64,000 bases of DNA, taken from the NCBI RefSeq assembly GCF_003056725.1, contig NZ_QBKZ01000016.1, forward strand, positions 348,119-412,118, written 5' to 3'. Source of the DNA: Mangrovicoccus ximenensis. Lineage in GTDB: Bacteria; Pseudomonadota; Alphaproteobacteria; Rhodobacterales; Rhodobacteraceae. The notes under the pieces are model-generated. The model was given only the letters and a program-made list of their open reading frames with translations, was not told the DNA's origin and did not search any database. The translations under genes and the position numbers were made by a program. This document shows, piece by piece, positions 47,288 to 55,635 of this stretch. How positions within the stretch are numbered: the stretch's first letter is position 1; every line of letters begins with the position of its first letter.

Positions 47288-47821
47288 CTAGACCGGGGCG
47301 TTCACTTTGGGAACCCCCTGCGGCAGGGGTGCGATGACATGCGCAAAGGAGCCGGTCACGCTGCCCGCGCAGAGACCCATCGGCGGCAGGACGGTGCCTT
47401 CGGCATCCGCGGCGGCAAAGAGCGGCGCGCCGGCGGCGCTGACGGTCGTGGCATAGTGGAATTCATGCCCCGCCCAATGCCCGGCGAAGGGACCGCGCGC
47501 CGCGGCGAGGCTGCGATAGCCCAGATGCAGCCGCCGCGCGGCAAAGCTGGTTTCGAGACGCAGGAGCCCGGCCATCGCGTGGCGATGGCCTCCCGCATCG
47601 GTCAGGCCGTCGCCCAGCACCATGTAGCCGCCGCATTCGCCATGGATCGCCGTGCTGACCGTGGTGAAGTCGATGCCCAGCCGCTCGGCCAGCCGCCGCT
47701 GCGGCGGCAGGCGGTCCCCGGGCAGCAGCGCTCCGCTGCGGATGTCTGCGGCGATCGCTTCGGCAATCGCCAGGTAGCGCGGCCTGCCGCTGCCGGCGAT
47801 GTGGGGGGTCCAGTCTGTCAT
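47288..47821 (-). CDS. GntR DNA-binding domain fused in frame to the end of CobB
   Basis: 177-residue chimera. Residues 1-52 (GRPRYLAIAEAIAADIRSGALLPGDRLPPQRRLAERLGIDFTTVSTA) are the winged helix of a MocR/PdxR-type GntR regulator. From IHGECGGYMVLGDGLTDAGG to GSFAHVIAP it is the glutamine amidotransferase end of cobyrinate a,c-diamide synthase (CobB), with the class I amidotransferase cysteine in GECGG and GHEFHYATT. The aminotransferase-like domain of the regulator and the first 270 residues of CobB are missing. The reading frame is uninterrupted and has a good start at 47821, so a product may be made. Whether it is a real fused regulator or a deletion scar is open. Confidence 0.75.
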   Translation of the reverse strand: MTDWTPHIAGSGRPRYLAIAEAIAADIRSGALLPGDRLPPQRRLAERLGIDFTTVSTAIHGECGGYMVLGDGLTDAGGHRHAMAGLLRLETSFAARRLHLGYRSLAAARGPFAGHWAGHEFHYATTVSAAGAPLFAAADAEGTVLPPMGLCAGSVTGSFAHVIAPLPQGVPKVNAPV

Positions 47822-47859
47822 GGCTTGTCCTAGCGCAGCATGTGACAGGATTGAAGCGG

Positions 47860-48016
47860 ATTGTATGTATGGAATATTGATTCACATCAATGTTCGAATA
47901 TTACCGGAAAAGATCACCGCCCCAGATTCACTTTAGCTATATTATTTCTCAATTCAGCTCAGAATTCGCGCGAATATCAACCATATCGAGGGTTCTCGTG
48001 AAAATATTGTATGTAT
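47860..48016. promoter_or_regulatory. AT-rich divergent promoter region with direct repeat ATTGTATGTAT
   Basis: The gap between the GntR-CobB chimera and the Nit1C genes is by far the most AT-rich stretch of the window (47850-48050). The 11-mer ATTGTATGTAT occurs exactly twice in direct orientation, at 47860-47870 and 48006-48016. GntR regulators of the MocR type bind direct repeats, so these could be its operator sites controlling both directions. This is inference from sequence. Confidence 0.5.
47877..47890. promoter_or_regulatory. FNR/FnrL box
   Basis: TTGATTCACATCAA matches the FNR/FnrL consensus TTGATnnnnATCAA without a mismatch. It is 56 bp before the GntR-CobB start and about 200 bp before the first Nit1C gene, so oxygen-dependent control of either is possible. 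Confidence 0.7.
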
Positions 48017-48089
48017 ATTGCACTGATGTTTGATTGCGGTCATTTTGCAGGTCACCACGATGCAAGGACATCAAGCCAAGGAGATCGCG

Positions 48090-48572
48090 ATGCCCGCAGT
48101 TACCAAGGAAGCGCACAAGGACGGGGATTTCTTCGTCAATTACGAGGAAAAGGTCTTCGAAGACGTCAAGGCGGACGAGGGCGAGAAGGCACTGGTGACC
48201 TTTCATACGGTCGCCTTCGAAGGCTCGATCGGCCTGGTGAACATCCTCAACGCCATCCGGCTGAACCGCAAAGGCTACGAGACCTCGATCCTGCTCTACG
48301 GCCCGGGCGTGACGCTGGGCATCCAGCGCGGCTTCCCGACGCTCGGCGACGAGGCCTTCCCCGGCCACCAGAATTTCGCGGTCAACCTGAAGAAGTTCAT
48401 GGGAGAGGGCGGAAAGGTCTATGCCTGCCGCTTCGCGCTGCAGGCGCTCTATGGCCATGGCGAGCCGTCGCTGCTGCCGGGCATCGTCCCGATCGCGCCG
48501 CAGGACGTGCTTGACTGCATCCTGCTGCACAAGAAGGCAGATGCCGTGATCCTCGACACCTGGACGGTGTGA
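48090..48572 (+). CDS. MSMEG_0572/Sll0783-family nitrogen starvation response protein
   Basis: 160-residue protein, first gene of the Nit1C cluster. Family features: [43 protein letters not shown], then [39 protein letters not shown] and a single cysteine in [16 protein letters not shown]. Residue pattern resembles a DsrE-like fold. ATG 48090 has AAGGAG eight bases upstream; ATG 48060 is a weaker alternative. In P. fluorescens NCIMB 11764 the Nit1C cluster was linked to cyanide assimilation; the role of this protein is not established. Confidence 0.92.
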   Translation: MPAVTKEAHKDGDFFVNYEEKVFEDVKADEGEKALVTFHTVAFEGSIGLVNILNAIRLNRKGYETSILLYGPGVTLGIQRGFPTLGDEAFPGHQNFAVNLKKFMGEGGKVYACRFALQALYGHGEPSLLPGIVPIAPQDVLDCILLHKKADAVILDTWTV

Positions 48573-48583
48573 CCCGCCAGCCG

Positions 48584-48611
48584 CCGGGGAGACCGCACCC
48601 GGTCTCCCCGG
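48584..48611 (+). promoter_or_regulatory. Intergenic stem-loop inside the Nit1C operon
   Basis: Perfect 11-bp stem CCGGGGAGACC/GGTCTCCCCGG with loop GCACCC, 11 bp behind the first gene and 53 bp before the nitrilase. It may stabilise the first cistron or attenuate the following ones. Confidence 0.6.
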
Positions 48612-48664
48612 ACCCCTCTGGTACGCGACGCACCGCTGCCGCTCCCTGTCAGGAGGCCCCGCCC

Positions 48665-49627
48665 ATGAGAACCGACACGATCCGCGCTGCCGCGGTCCAG
48701 ATCGCCCCCGACCTCTCGGGGCGCGCAGGCACGATCGAGCGCGTGCTGAATGCCATTGCCGACGCGGCGGGCAAGGGCGCGCGCTTCATCGTCTTCCCCG
48801 AGACCTTCGTGCCCTACTACCCGTATTTCTCCTTCGTGCTGCCGCCCGTCCAGCAGGGCGCCCCGCATCTGGAGCTGATGAAGGAGGCCGTCGCCATTCC
48901 CTCGCCGGAGATGGCGGCGGTGGCCGGAGCGGCGCGCAAGCATGGGGCGGTGGTGGTGCTTGGCGTGAACGAGCGCGACCACGGATCGCTCTACAACACC
49001 CAGCTCGTCTTCGACGCCGACGGCACGCTCGCGCTCAAGCGCCGCAAGATCACCCCGACCTATCACGAACGCATGGTCTGGGGGCAGGGCGACGGCGCCG
49101 GGCTGAGGGTCGTGGAAACTGCCGTCGGCCGGGTCGGCGCGCTGGCCTGCTGGGAGCATTACAACCCGCTCGCCCGCTACGCACTGATGGCCCAGCACGA
49201 GGAAATCCATGCCGGGCACTATCCGGGCAGCCTGGTCGGCGACATCTTCCGCGACCAGATCGAGGTGACGATGCGCCACCACGCGCTGGAGGCGGGCTGC
49301 TTCGTCGTCAATTCCACCGGCTGGCTGACCGAGGCGCAGATCGCGCAGATCCATCCCGATCCGGCCCTGCAGACGGCAATGCGCTCGGGCTGCATGACCT
49401 GCATCATCTCGCCCGAAGGCCGCCACCTGGCGCCTCCGCTGACGGAGAGCGAAGGCATGGTGATCGCGGACATGGACATGAAGCTCATCGCCAAGCGCAA
49501 GCGGATGATGGACTCGGCCGGCCATTACGCGCGGCCGGAACTCCTGAGCCTCCTGCACGATGCCCGCCCAGCCCTGACCCGCCATGTGACCGAGGCCCCC
49601 GGAGAGGAGGAAGCCCAAGATGCCTGA
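48665..49627 (+). CDS. Nit1-subfamily nitrilase (Nit6803/NitC type)
   Basis: 320-residue carbon-nitrogen hydrolase. The catalytic triad is visible as Glu in [14 protein letters not shown], Lys in [14 protein letters not shown] and Cys in [16 protein letters not shown], all in the positions and context of cluster-type nitrilases (Synechocystis Nit6803 group). It converts a nitrile, or cyanide itself in organisms with the Nit1C cluster, to acid and ammonia. ATG 48665 has GGAGG ten bases before it. The stop overlaps the radical SAM gene by 8 bp. Confidence 0.95.
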   Translation: MRTDTIRAAAVQIAPDLSGRAGTIERVLNAIADAAGKGARFIVFPETFVPYYPYFSFVLPPVQQGAPHLELMKEAVAIPSPEMAAVAGAARKHGAVVVLGVNERDHGSLYNTQLVFDADGTLALKRRKITPTYHERMVWGQGDGAGLRVVETAVGRVGALACWEHYNPLARYALMAQHEEIHAGHYPGSLVGDIFRDQIEVTMRHHALEAGCFVVNSTGWLTEAQIAQIHPDPALQTAMRSGCMTCIISPEGRHLAPPLTESEGMVIADMDMKLIAKRKRMMDSAGHYARPELLSLLHDARPALTRHVTEAPGEEEAQDA

Positions 49628-50732
49628 GACCGGCCGCTCCGCCCTGATCAACGACCTGCAGACCCGCGGCATGCGCCTCGCCGATCCGCGCGCCGGGCAT
49701 GAAAGCCGCCGCGGCGGCGCAGGGCCCTCGGACCACAAGGCGGTGACGCTCGGCGACGTGACCGTGATGGTTCCGGTCCATACCGCGCCCGCCTTCGACA
49801 GCCCGTATCTGGTCGAGCCGCCCGGCCCGGACGGCCGGGGCCGCGTCACCCGCGACGGCGCGGAAGTGGCGCGGATCAGCTTCCCGGCGCGGCCGCATTT
49901 CTACGACCTGACCACCAGCGACGGCGTGGCAATGAACAGGATCGCGGTGCTGCATTCGAAGGACGTGCTGGCCACGACCGTGCTGCAGACCTGCATCCGC
50001 TACGAGAGCCGGAAGAAGACCTGCCAATTCTGCTCGATCGGCCAGTCGCTGGCGGCCGGGCGGACCGTCGCGCACAAGACGCCGCAGCAGCTCGCCGAGG
50101 TGGCCAAGGCCGCCGTCGAGTTCGACGGGGTCACGCATATGGTGCTGACCACCGGCACGCCGAAGGGGCCGGACCGCGGCGCAGCCGTGCTCTGCGACAG
50201 TGCCCGGGCGATCAAGGCAGCGGTCGACCTGCCGATACAGGCGCAATGCGAGCCGCCCGAGGACGACATCTGGCACGAGCGGATGCGCGCGGCCGGGGTC
50301 GACGCGCTGGGGATGCATCTGGAGGCGGTGACGCAGGAGGTGCGCGAACGCATCATGCCGGGCAAGGCCTCCGTACCGCTGGAGAAATACTTCTCCAGCT
50401 TCGAAGCCGCCGTGAAGGTCTTCGGCCGCGGCCAGGTCTCGACCTATATCCTCGCCGGGCTCGGCGACAGCGCCGAAGCGATCCTGGCGATGAGCGAAAA
50501 ACTCTGCGCCATGGGCGTCTATCCCTTCGTCGTGCCCTTCGTGCCGATCTCGGGCACGCCCCTGGAAAGCCATCCGGCGCCGACATCCGCGTTCATGGCC
50601 TCGATCCTGCGGCCGCTCGGGGCGATGGTCACAGCCTCCGGCATGCGCTCCTCCGAAATCAAGGCTGGCTGCGGCAAATGCGGGGCCTGCTCGGCGCTCT
50701 CCACCTACGAAAAGCTGAAAGTGCCGGCATGA
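49620..50732 (+). CDS. MSMEG_0568-family radical SAM protein
   Basis: 370-residue radical SAM protein of the Nit1C cluster. The Fe-S site lies in [20 protein letters not shown] (about 122-141), close to the CxxxCxxC type but with a longer first spacing, as usual for this family. TIM-barrel elements [13 protein letters not shown] and [24 protein letters not shown] follow, and a second cysteine group [10 protein letters not shown] sits near the C-terminus. It overlaps both neighbours (8 bp and 4 bp). It presumably modifies or makes a substrate or cofactor of the pathway; the reaction is unknown. Confidence 0.95.
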   Translation: MPETGRSALINDLQTRGMRLADPRAGHESRRGGAGPSDHKAVTLGDVTVMVPVHTAPAFDSPYLVEPPGPDGRGRVTRDGAEVARISFPARPHFYDLTTSDGVAMNRIAVLHSKDVLATTVLQTCIRYESRKKTCQFCSIGQSLAAGRTVAHKTPQQLAEVAKAAVEFDGVTHMVLTTGTPKGPDRGAAVLCDSARAIKAAVDLPIQAQCEPPEDDIWHERMRAAGVDALGMHLEAVTQEVRERIMPGKASVPLEKYFSSFEAAVKVFGRGQVSTYILAGLGDSAEAILAMSEKLCAMGVYPFVVPFVPISGTPLESHPAPTSAFMASILRPLGAMVTASGMRSSEIKAGCGKCGACSALSTYEKLKVPA

Positions 50733-51274
50733 TCTTTCCCGAACCGCGCGAGTTCCAGGCGCCGGGCTACTATATCCGCGCCGCCTCCGCCCGCTGGGAG
50801 GCGAAGGGCGCCGCCGATCTGCGCCACCGCGTCTTCGTCGGCGAACAGGGCATCTTCGCGGTGCATGACCGCGACGAGACCGACCTGATCGCCACCCATC
50901 TGGTGGCGCTCTCCACTTACGCCCACGAGGCTGACCAGGTGGTGGGCACGGTGCGCATCCACGAGGAGCAGCCCGGCCTCTGGTGGGGCTCGCGCCTCGC
51001 CGTCGACCGCGGTTTCCGCCATGTCGGGAGGCTCGGCGCCGAGCTGATCCGGCTGGCCGTCTCCACCGCAAATGCCCGCGGCTGCCACAGCTTCCGCGCA
51101 CATGTGCAGGCGCAGAACGTGGTGCTGTTCCGGAGGCTGCGCTGGGACGTGACCGACGAGCTTTCGATCCACGGCCACCCCCATGCGCTGATGGAGGCGC
51201 GGCTGGACCATTACCCGCCCTGCGCCGATCCGGTGGCGGGCTGGTACCACCGGCCGCGGCGGGCCGCGGCATGA
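50729..51274 (+). CDS. MSMEG_0567-type GNAT acetyltransferase
   Basis: 181-residue GNAT protein of the Nit1C cluster. After the RHRVFVGEQGIFAVHDRDETD segment typical of this branch comes VVGTVRIHEEQPGLWWGSRLAVDRGFRHVGRLGAELIRLAV, the acetyl-CoA-binding part, and SFRAHVQAQNVVLFRRLRWDV. ATG 50729 overlaps the radical SAM stop (ATGA), and its own stop overlaps the AIR-synthase-like start in the same way. Acceptor unknown. Confidence 0.93.
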   Translation: MIFPEPREFQAPGYYIRAASARWEAKGAADLRHRVFVGEQGIFAVHDRDETDLIATHLVALSTYAHEADQVVGTVRIHEEQPGLWWGSRLAVDRGFRHVGRLGAELIRLAVSTANARGCHSFRAHVQAQNVVLFRRLRWDVTDELSIHGHPHALMEARLDHYPPCADPVAGWYHRPRRAAA

Positions 51275-51318
51275 GCTCCGGCACCGATGCGGACCTCGCC
51301 GGGCTGGCGGAGGCGCGG
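51271..51318 (+). pseudogene. AIR-synthase-related protein (sll0787 family), first 16 codons
   Basis: ATG 51271 overlaps the GNAT stop (ATGA), as the AIR-synthase-like gene does in intact Nit1C clusters. The product MSSGTDADLAGLAEARPG is then cut: from 51318 on the DNA is the N-terminal part of a BtpA/SgcQ gene on the other strand. The rest of this gene, from about residue 55, is at 23911-24750. Confidence 0.7.
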
Positions 51319-51409
51319 CCAGGTGGACCACGCCGATGATCGGCTTCTTGCTGTCGAACAGGCGGCCGAGCGCGCTCGGCTTCGGGGGCATGACGATCGG
51401 TGCAGTCAT
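51319..51409 (-). pseudogene. BtpA/SgcQ-family protein, N-terminal stump
   Basis: ATG 51409 opens MTAPIVMPPKPSALGRLFDSKKPIIGVVHL. The LFDSKKPIIGVVHL segment is the first strand of the TIM-barrel of BtpA/SgcQ proteins. After 30 residues the frame enters the AIR-synthase-like stump. The last bases of both genes coincide at the junction (GCCAGG). Confidence 0.65.
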
Positions 51410-51732
51410 TTCGGGGAGGGGTCCTTCATGTTCCGGTTTCCGGGGGGCGGGCATGTCCCGCATCTGGCCGCAGGACGTGCCGCGGCGGCCGCTTTTCGGC
51501 GGCTGGCTTTCCAATTGGTATGACGTTGTCGATTGGTAGTTACAATAAGACCTTCCCGGGGCCTGCAGAACATATGCTGCCCGGATTCGTCCAGAAATCG
51601 TTTAATTGAGTATATAAACGTCCATATTTGCGCCATTCCTGCCCGGGGAGACAGGACAAATGACGTCGGCATGATGACAGTCCGGCAAAGCTGCGCTAGT
51701 CTTTGTGTTCCTGTAATATCAAAGGCTGAAGC
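51410..51732. other. Divergent promoter region between BtpA stump and GntR gene
   Basis: About 320 bp, AT-richer than average from 51520 to 51720. TTGGTA occurs twice as a direct repeat near 51517 and 51533, and AGTATATAAACG near 51608 is a possible -10 region. No gene is visible. Confidence 0.4.
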
Positions 51733-52476
51733 ATGAGCTGGAGCACATCCGCCCTCGTCACCAACGGTGCCCCCAGATGGCTGCAGCTGGCAGAGATCTT
51801 CCGCCGCGCCATCGATGCGGGCGAATTTCCCGTCGGCGCGACCCTGCCCACCGAGGCCGAGATCAACGCGCTTTTCGGGGTCAGCCGGACCACCACCCGC
51901 TCGGCGATGCAGCAGCTGGTGCAGGAAGGTCTGATCAAGCGCCGCGCCGGGGTCGGCAGCGTCGTCGTCGACACCCGCGTCGACCAGCCGGTCAACCAGA
52001 TCCGCGGCTTCGCCGAGGACATGCGCAGCCGGGGCATGCAGCCCGGCTACCAGGTGCTCGGCTGCGGCATGTCTCCGGCCTCGCCGGAGGCGACCCAGGC
52101 GCTGGGACTGCCCTCGGGCGACCGGCCGTTCCATGTCGAGCGGCTGCTCAAGGCCAATGAACGGCTGATCGGCCATTCGATCTCCTGGGTGCGGCCGGAC
52201 ATTTTCGGGGCGAAGGCGCCGCCCACCGCGGAGCAGCTGGCCGAGGGGTCGCTCTATGAATGGATGCGCGCCGAGCTCGGCATCGAGATCGTCGGCGGCG
52301 TCGAGTACATAGAGGCGAGCCTGGCCACGCCGCAGGTCTGCCCGCATCTCGACGTCACCGGCAGCGACCCGGTGCTGGTGGCGCGCCGCGTCGCGCGGGC
52401 GCGCGACGGCCAGCCGATCGAGTTCGCGATCGTCACCTACCGCTCGGACCGCTACCGGTTCCGCGTCGAGCTCTGA
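51733..52476 (+). CDS. GntR/HutC-family regulator with UTRA ligand domain
   Basis: 247-residue regulator. Residues 15-80 form the winged helix (APRWLQLAEIFRRAIDAGEFPVGATLPTEAEINALFGVSRTTTRSAM), residues 95-245 the UTRA effector domain (FAEDMRSRGMQPGYQVLGCG, GLPSGDRPFHVERLLKANERLIGHSISWVRPDIF, VLVARRVARARDGQPIEFAIVTYRSDRYRF). ATG 51733. It is divergent to the BtpA/SgcQ stump, and BtpA-type genes are often controlled by such a neighbour, so that was probably its native target. Ligand unknown. Confidence 0.92.
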   Translation: MSWSTSALVTNGAPRWLQLAEIFRRAIDAGEFPVGATLPTEAEINALFGVSRTTTRSAMQQLVQEGLIKRRAGVGSVVVDTRVDQPVNQIRGFAEDMRSRGMQPGYQVLGCGMSPASPEATQALGLPSGDRPFHVERLLKANERLIGHSISWVRPDIFGAKAPPTAEQLAEGSLYEWMRAELGIEIVGGVEYIEASLATPQVCPHLDVTGSDPVLVARRVARARDGQPIEFAIVTYRSDRYRFRVEL

Positions 52477-52507
52477 GCGCTGCATCAGCTTCGCACCGGC
52501 CGGTAGC

Positions 52508-53025
52508 GGTCGACGAAGCCGGAGCAGCGCCCGCGCCCCGGCATCGCTTCCGGTGAGCGAGGCGGTATGCGACACCGCCGCCTCCTGCGCCTGCTGCGAG
52601 CTGCCGACCTTGAGCGCGACCACCGGCTTGCCGAGTTCGCGGGCCCGCGCCGACAGTGCCTCGAAGGCCGGAAGGTCGGTGAAGCCCTCGACATGCAGCC
52701 CCAGCGCGGTGATGCGCGGGTCCTCGAGCAGCGCGATTCCGATTTCGGCCATCGAGGTCTGGGCCTGGTTCCCGGCGGCCACCACCGTGGCCAGCGGCAG
52801 GCCGCGGCGCTGCATGGTGAGGTTGATCAGCACGTTCGAGGACTGGCCGATCACCGCGACGCCGCGGTCGACCGGCGACAGCCCGTGCCGGTCGGGCCAG
52901 AGCGCCACGCCGTCAAGCGCATTGACGATGCCGTAGCAGTTCGGCCCGAGGATGCGCATCCGGCCGGCGGCGGCGATCAGCCCGGCCTGCAGCTCGGCGC
53001 CGTCGGACAGCTCCCCGGGAAGACC
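52508..53025 (-). pseudogene. Acetate-CoA ligase (ADP-forming) family, internal fragment
   Basis: Minus-strand frame from ELSDGAELQAGLIAAAGRMRILGPNCYGIVNALDG through GVAVIGQSSNVLINLTMQRRGLPLATVVAAGNQAQTSMAEIGIAL to LGKPVVALKVGSSQQAQEAAVSHTASLTGSDAGA. These are the CoA-binding and succinyl-CoA-ligase-like domains, with the phospho-histidine region in VSHTASLTG. Both the first Rossmann half and the ATP-grasp domain are missing. Nothing similar follows on either side. Confidence 0.75.
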
Positions 53026-53029
53026 TGCG

Positions 53030-53102
53030 GGGCGAGCGCCTCCCAGGTGCCGGCCGCCAGCGGCGCGGCGGAGGCGAGAAGCAGCGCGAGGGCCTTGATC
53101 AT
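53030..53102 (-). pseudogene. Signal-peptide stump of the gene behind the YVTN protein
   Basis: ATG 53102 overlaps the YVTN stop (ATGA) and gives MIKALALLLASAAPLAAGTWEALAPQ, a complete Sec signal peptide. The frame then enters the CoA-ligase fragment. It must be the head of the next gene of the YVTN operon, which in many bacteria encodes a periplasmic protein of a PQQ-dehydrogenase system. Confidence 0.4.
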
Positions 53103-53690
53103 CCGGCCTCCTCCAGCACGAAGCGGCCGAAGGCGCGGGGGCCGTCGGCGGTGGCGATCGTGCCGGTGACGTCGAGCGTCGCGGCGTCGATCAGGGTCAC
53201 GGTGTTCTCGAACCAGTTGGCGACGACCACGGTGCTGCCCGCGATGTCGATGCCCTCGGGGTATTCGCCGACGTCGATGGTCGCGACCGGCTCCAGCGTG
53301 GCCAGGTCGATGACGCTGACGCTGTCGGCATACTGGTTGGTGACGAAGGCACGGCCGAGGGCGAAGGCGATGCCATAGGGGCGCTCGCCGACCGGGACGG
53401 TGGCCAGGGCGATGCCCTCGCGGGCGTCGAGCACGCTGACATCGTTGCTGCCGACATTGCCGGCGAAGAGCCGTCCGTCCGGGGCGAAGGCGAGGCCGAA
53501 GGGCCGTTCTCCCACCGGGATGCGGTGGAGAAGCTCCAGCGAGCCGAGGTCGAAGACCGATACCATGTCGCCGTCGCGATCCGCCGAGGCCAGCAGCCCG
53601 CCGCCGACCGCCAGCCCGGCGGGCGCGGCGCCGGTTTCCAGTTCGGTCACCGGGGCCAGCGTCGCGGCCGGCGGAATCACCGTCGCCTGC
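53099..53690 (-). pseudogene. YVTN-repeat beta-propeller protein, N-terminus replaced
   Basis: About 195 residues of propeller blades: VSVFDLGSLELLHRIPVGERPFGLAFAPDGRLFAGNVGSNDVSVLD, GERPYGIAFALGRAFVTNQYADSVSVIDLATLEPVATIDVGEYPEGI and VVANWFENTVTLIDAATLDVTGTIA. This is the YVTN family, as in PQQ-dependent-catabolism-associated propellers, normally a periplasmic protein of about 320 residues with a signal peptide. Here the first blades and the signal are replaced, in frame, by the membrane domain of a type I exporter. Confidence 0.7.
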
Positions 53691-54693
53691 TGCACGTCGA
53701 GCAGCGCCCGCGGCCGCGGCAGCTGGGTGCGCGGCTGCGGCGGCGGAACCCGGCCCAGCAGGTCGGCCAGATTGTCCCAGCTCTTCATCGTGGACTGCAC
53801 CAGCGACCACTGCCCGACCGCCATCTCGATCGGCGCCAGCGCCCGGCCCAGCAGGATCGAGCCCGCGATCATCGCCCCGGCGGTCATTTCCATCTGCAGC
53901 ACCAGATAGGCGCCGAGGCCGAGCATCGCCGATTGCAGGAACAGCCGGAAGGTCTTGGTCGCGGCGGTGAAGCTGCCGGCCGCATCGGCGGCGCGCAGCG
54001 ACAGGCCCAGAGACTTGCCGCGGATCTGCTGCCAGCGGGTGAAGGCGGCGCCGCGCATCCCCAGCGCCTGGACCATGCCGGCATCGCTTTTCGCCGTTCC
54101 GACATCATGTCCGCGGTCGCGGCGGCCTGGCTGGCCGCCAGCTGCGGCGCCTTGGTGCTGCGCTGGTTGAGGAAGGTCAGGAAGACCAGGATGGCCCCGC
54201 CGCCGAGCGCCATCACCCCCAGCCAGGGGTGGAAGAAGAAGATGCCGGCGACGAAGACCGGCGTGAAAGGCAGGTCGAAGAGCGAGCCGAGGATCGGCGA
54301 GGCGAGGAAGCGCTGCACGGTTTCGAGGTCGCGCACCCCGGCCGCGGCAGCGCCTCGGTCCTTGGTCGCGGCATCCTCGAGCGCCGCCGCGAACACCCGG
54401 CGGTCGAGCTTGGCCTGGAACCGCGCGCCGATCCTCGCCAGCACCCGGCCGCGGACATAGTCGAGAATGCCCATCATCAGGTAGAGGAACGCCACCAGCG
54501 CCGCGAGCGCGACCAGCGTCGCCTCGGAGCGGCTGCCAAGCACCCGGTCATAGACCTGCAGCATGAAGAGCGGGCCGGTGAGCATCAGGAGGTTCACGAA
54601 AACGCTGAAAATGCCGACAAACGCAAACAACCCGTTGCTTTCGGCCCGCGCCGCGCGAAGCTCCTTCAGGCCCTGCTCCTTGCTTCGTTCCAT
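53690..54693 (-). pseudogene. Type I secretion ABC exporter, membrane domain only, frameshifted
   Basis: ATG 54693 opens SNGLFAFVGIFSVFVNLLMLTGPLFMLQVYDRVLGSRSEATLVAL, the PrtD/HlyB-like transmembrane domain. The frame is lost at a GAAAAGC near 54100; the next frame resumes with DAGMVQALGMRGAAFTRWQQIRGKSLGLSLRAADAAGSF and runs to PRPRALLDVQQATVIPPA, directly before where the nucleotide-binding domain should begin. Instead of the ATPase domain, the frame continues into the YVTN propeller. Without Walker A and B it cannot energise secretion. An RTX substrate is at 20.5 kb. Confidence 0.8.
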
Positions 54694-54828
54694 TGCGTTT
54701 CCTCGTCGTCTTTGCGCAATCCGCGGAATCCGGACCGGGTCGGGCCATGTATGTCAATTGGCGCGATGGCTTTCGTGCCGGTCCTATACTATGTGTTCCA
54801 AAGTGCGAAGAACAGATTGAGGTGCAAC

Positions 54829-55635
54829 GTGAAGCCCATCCAAGACGGAGATGTCCGGCCTTCGATTGCGCGGAAGTTGAAGTTTACGAGTTGGCTGCCG
54901 GTCTCCGCCCTTGTGCTCCTGGGTGTCGCGGGCTGCACGACCGGGAACCCTGCCGGGCCGGGGGAATTCAACGACCCTTACGAGCAGACCAACCGCCGCA
55001 TCCACAATTTCAACAAGGCCGTCGACCGGAGCCTGTACCGGCCGGTGTCGAACACCTACGGCACGGTGCTGCCGCAGCCGGTCCGCCGCGGCGTCGACAA
55101 TTTCTCGGAATTCACCGACCTGCCCCGCCGGATCGTCAATGACCTGCTGCAGGGCAAGGTCGAGGACGCGCTGCACAACGGCTTCCGCTTCGCGACCAAT
55201 GCCACCTTCGGGCTCCTGGGCATCCTCGACCCGGCAACCGATCTGGGCATCGAATCCCGCGACGCCGATTTCGGCGAGACGCTGCATGTCTGGGGCGTCG
55301 GCGAAGGCGCCTACCTGGCCGTGCCCTTCTTCGGTCCGTCCACCCAGCGGGATCTTGCCGGCGACATCGTCGATCTGGTCACCAATCCGCTGGCCTACGT
55401 GCTCACCCCACCGGAAAGTTACTATCCGCCGTCGTCGACAGTGGGTGAATATGCCGGCTACCGCTATACATACAGGGAAACGCTGAACGACGTTCTGGAC
55501 AACAGCGCCGACAGCTACGCCACCTCGCGGGTCGTCTACCTGGATGCCCGGCGGTTCGAACTTGGAATGTCCTCTTCGGGGGATGCAGAAGATGGGGGCG
55601 TACTCGACCCCTACGAGGAGCTTTACGGTGAATGA
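54829..55635 (+). CDS. mlaA: Phospholipid-transport lipoprotein MlaA (VacJ)
   Basis: 268-residue outer-membrane lipoprotein that removes misplaced phospholipids from the outer leaflet. Signal with lipobox LGVAGC (about residues 31-36), then the VacJ core NDPYEQTNRRIHNFNKAVDRSLYRPV, DNFSEFTDLPRRIVNDLLQGKVEDALHNGFRFATNATFGLLGILDPA and VWGVGEGAYLAVPFFGPSTQRDLAGDIVD. GTG 54829 with AGG six bases upstream is the start that gives a normal signal; in-frame ATGs farther upstream add a non-conserved head. The stop overlaps the mlaC start by 8 bp. Confidence 0.93.
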   Translation: MKPIQDGDVRPSIARKLKFTSWLPVSALVLLGVAGCTTGNPAGPGEFNDPYEQTNRRIHNFNKAVDRSLYRPVSNTYGTVLPQPVRRGVDNFSEFTDLPRRIVNDLLQGKVEDALHNGFRFATNATFGLLGILDPATDLGIESRDADFGETLHVWGVGEGAYLAVPFFGPSTQRDLAGDIVDLVTNPLAYVLTPPESYYPPSSTVGEYAGYRYTYRETLNDVLDNSADSYATSRVVYLDARRFELGMSSSGDAEDGGVLDPYEELYGE

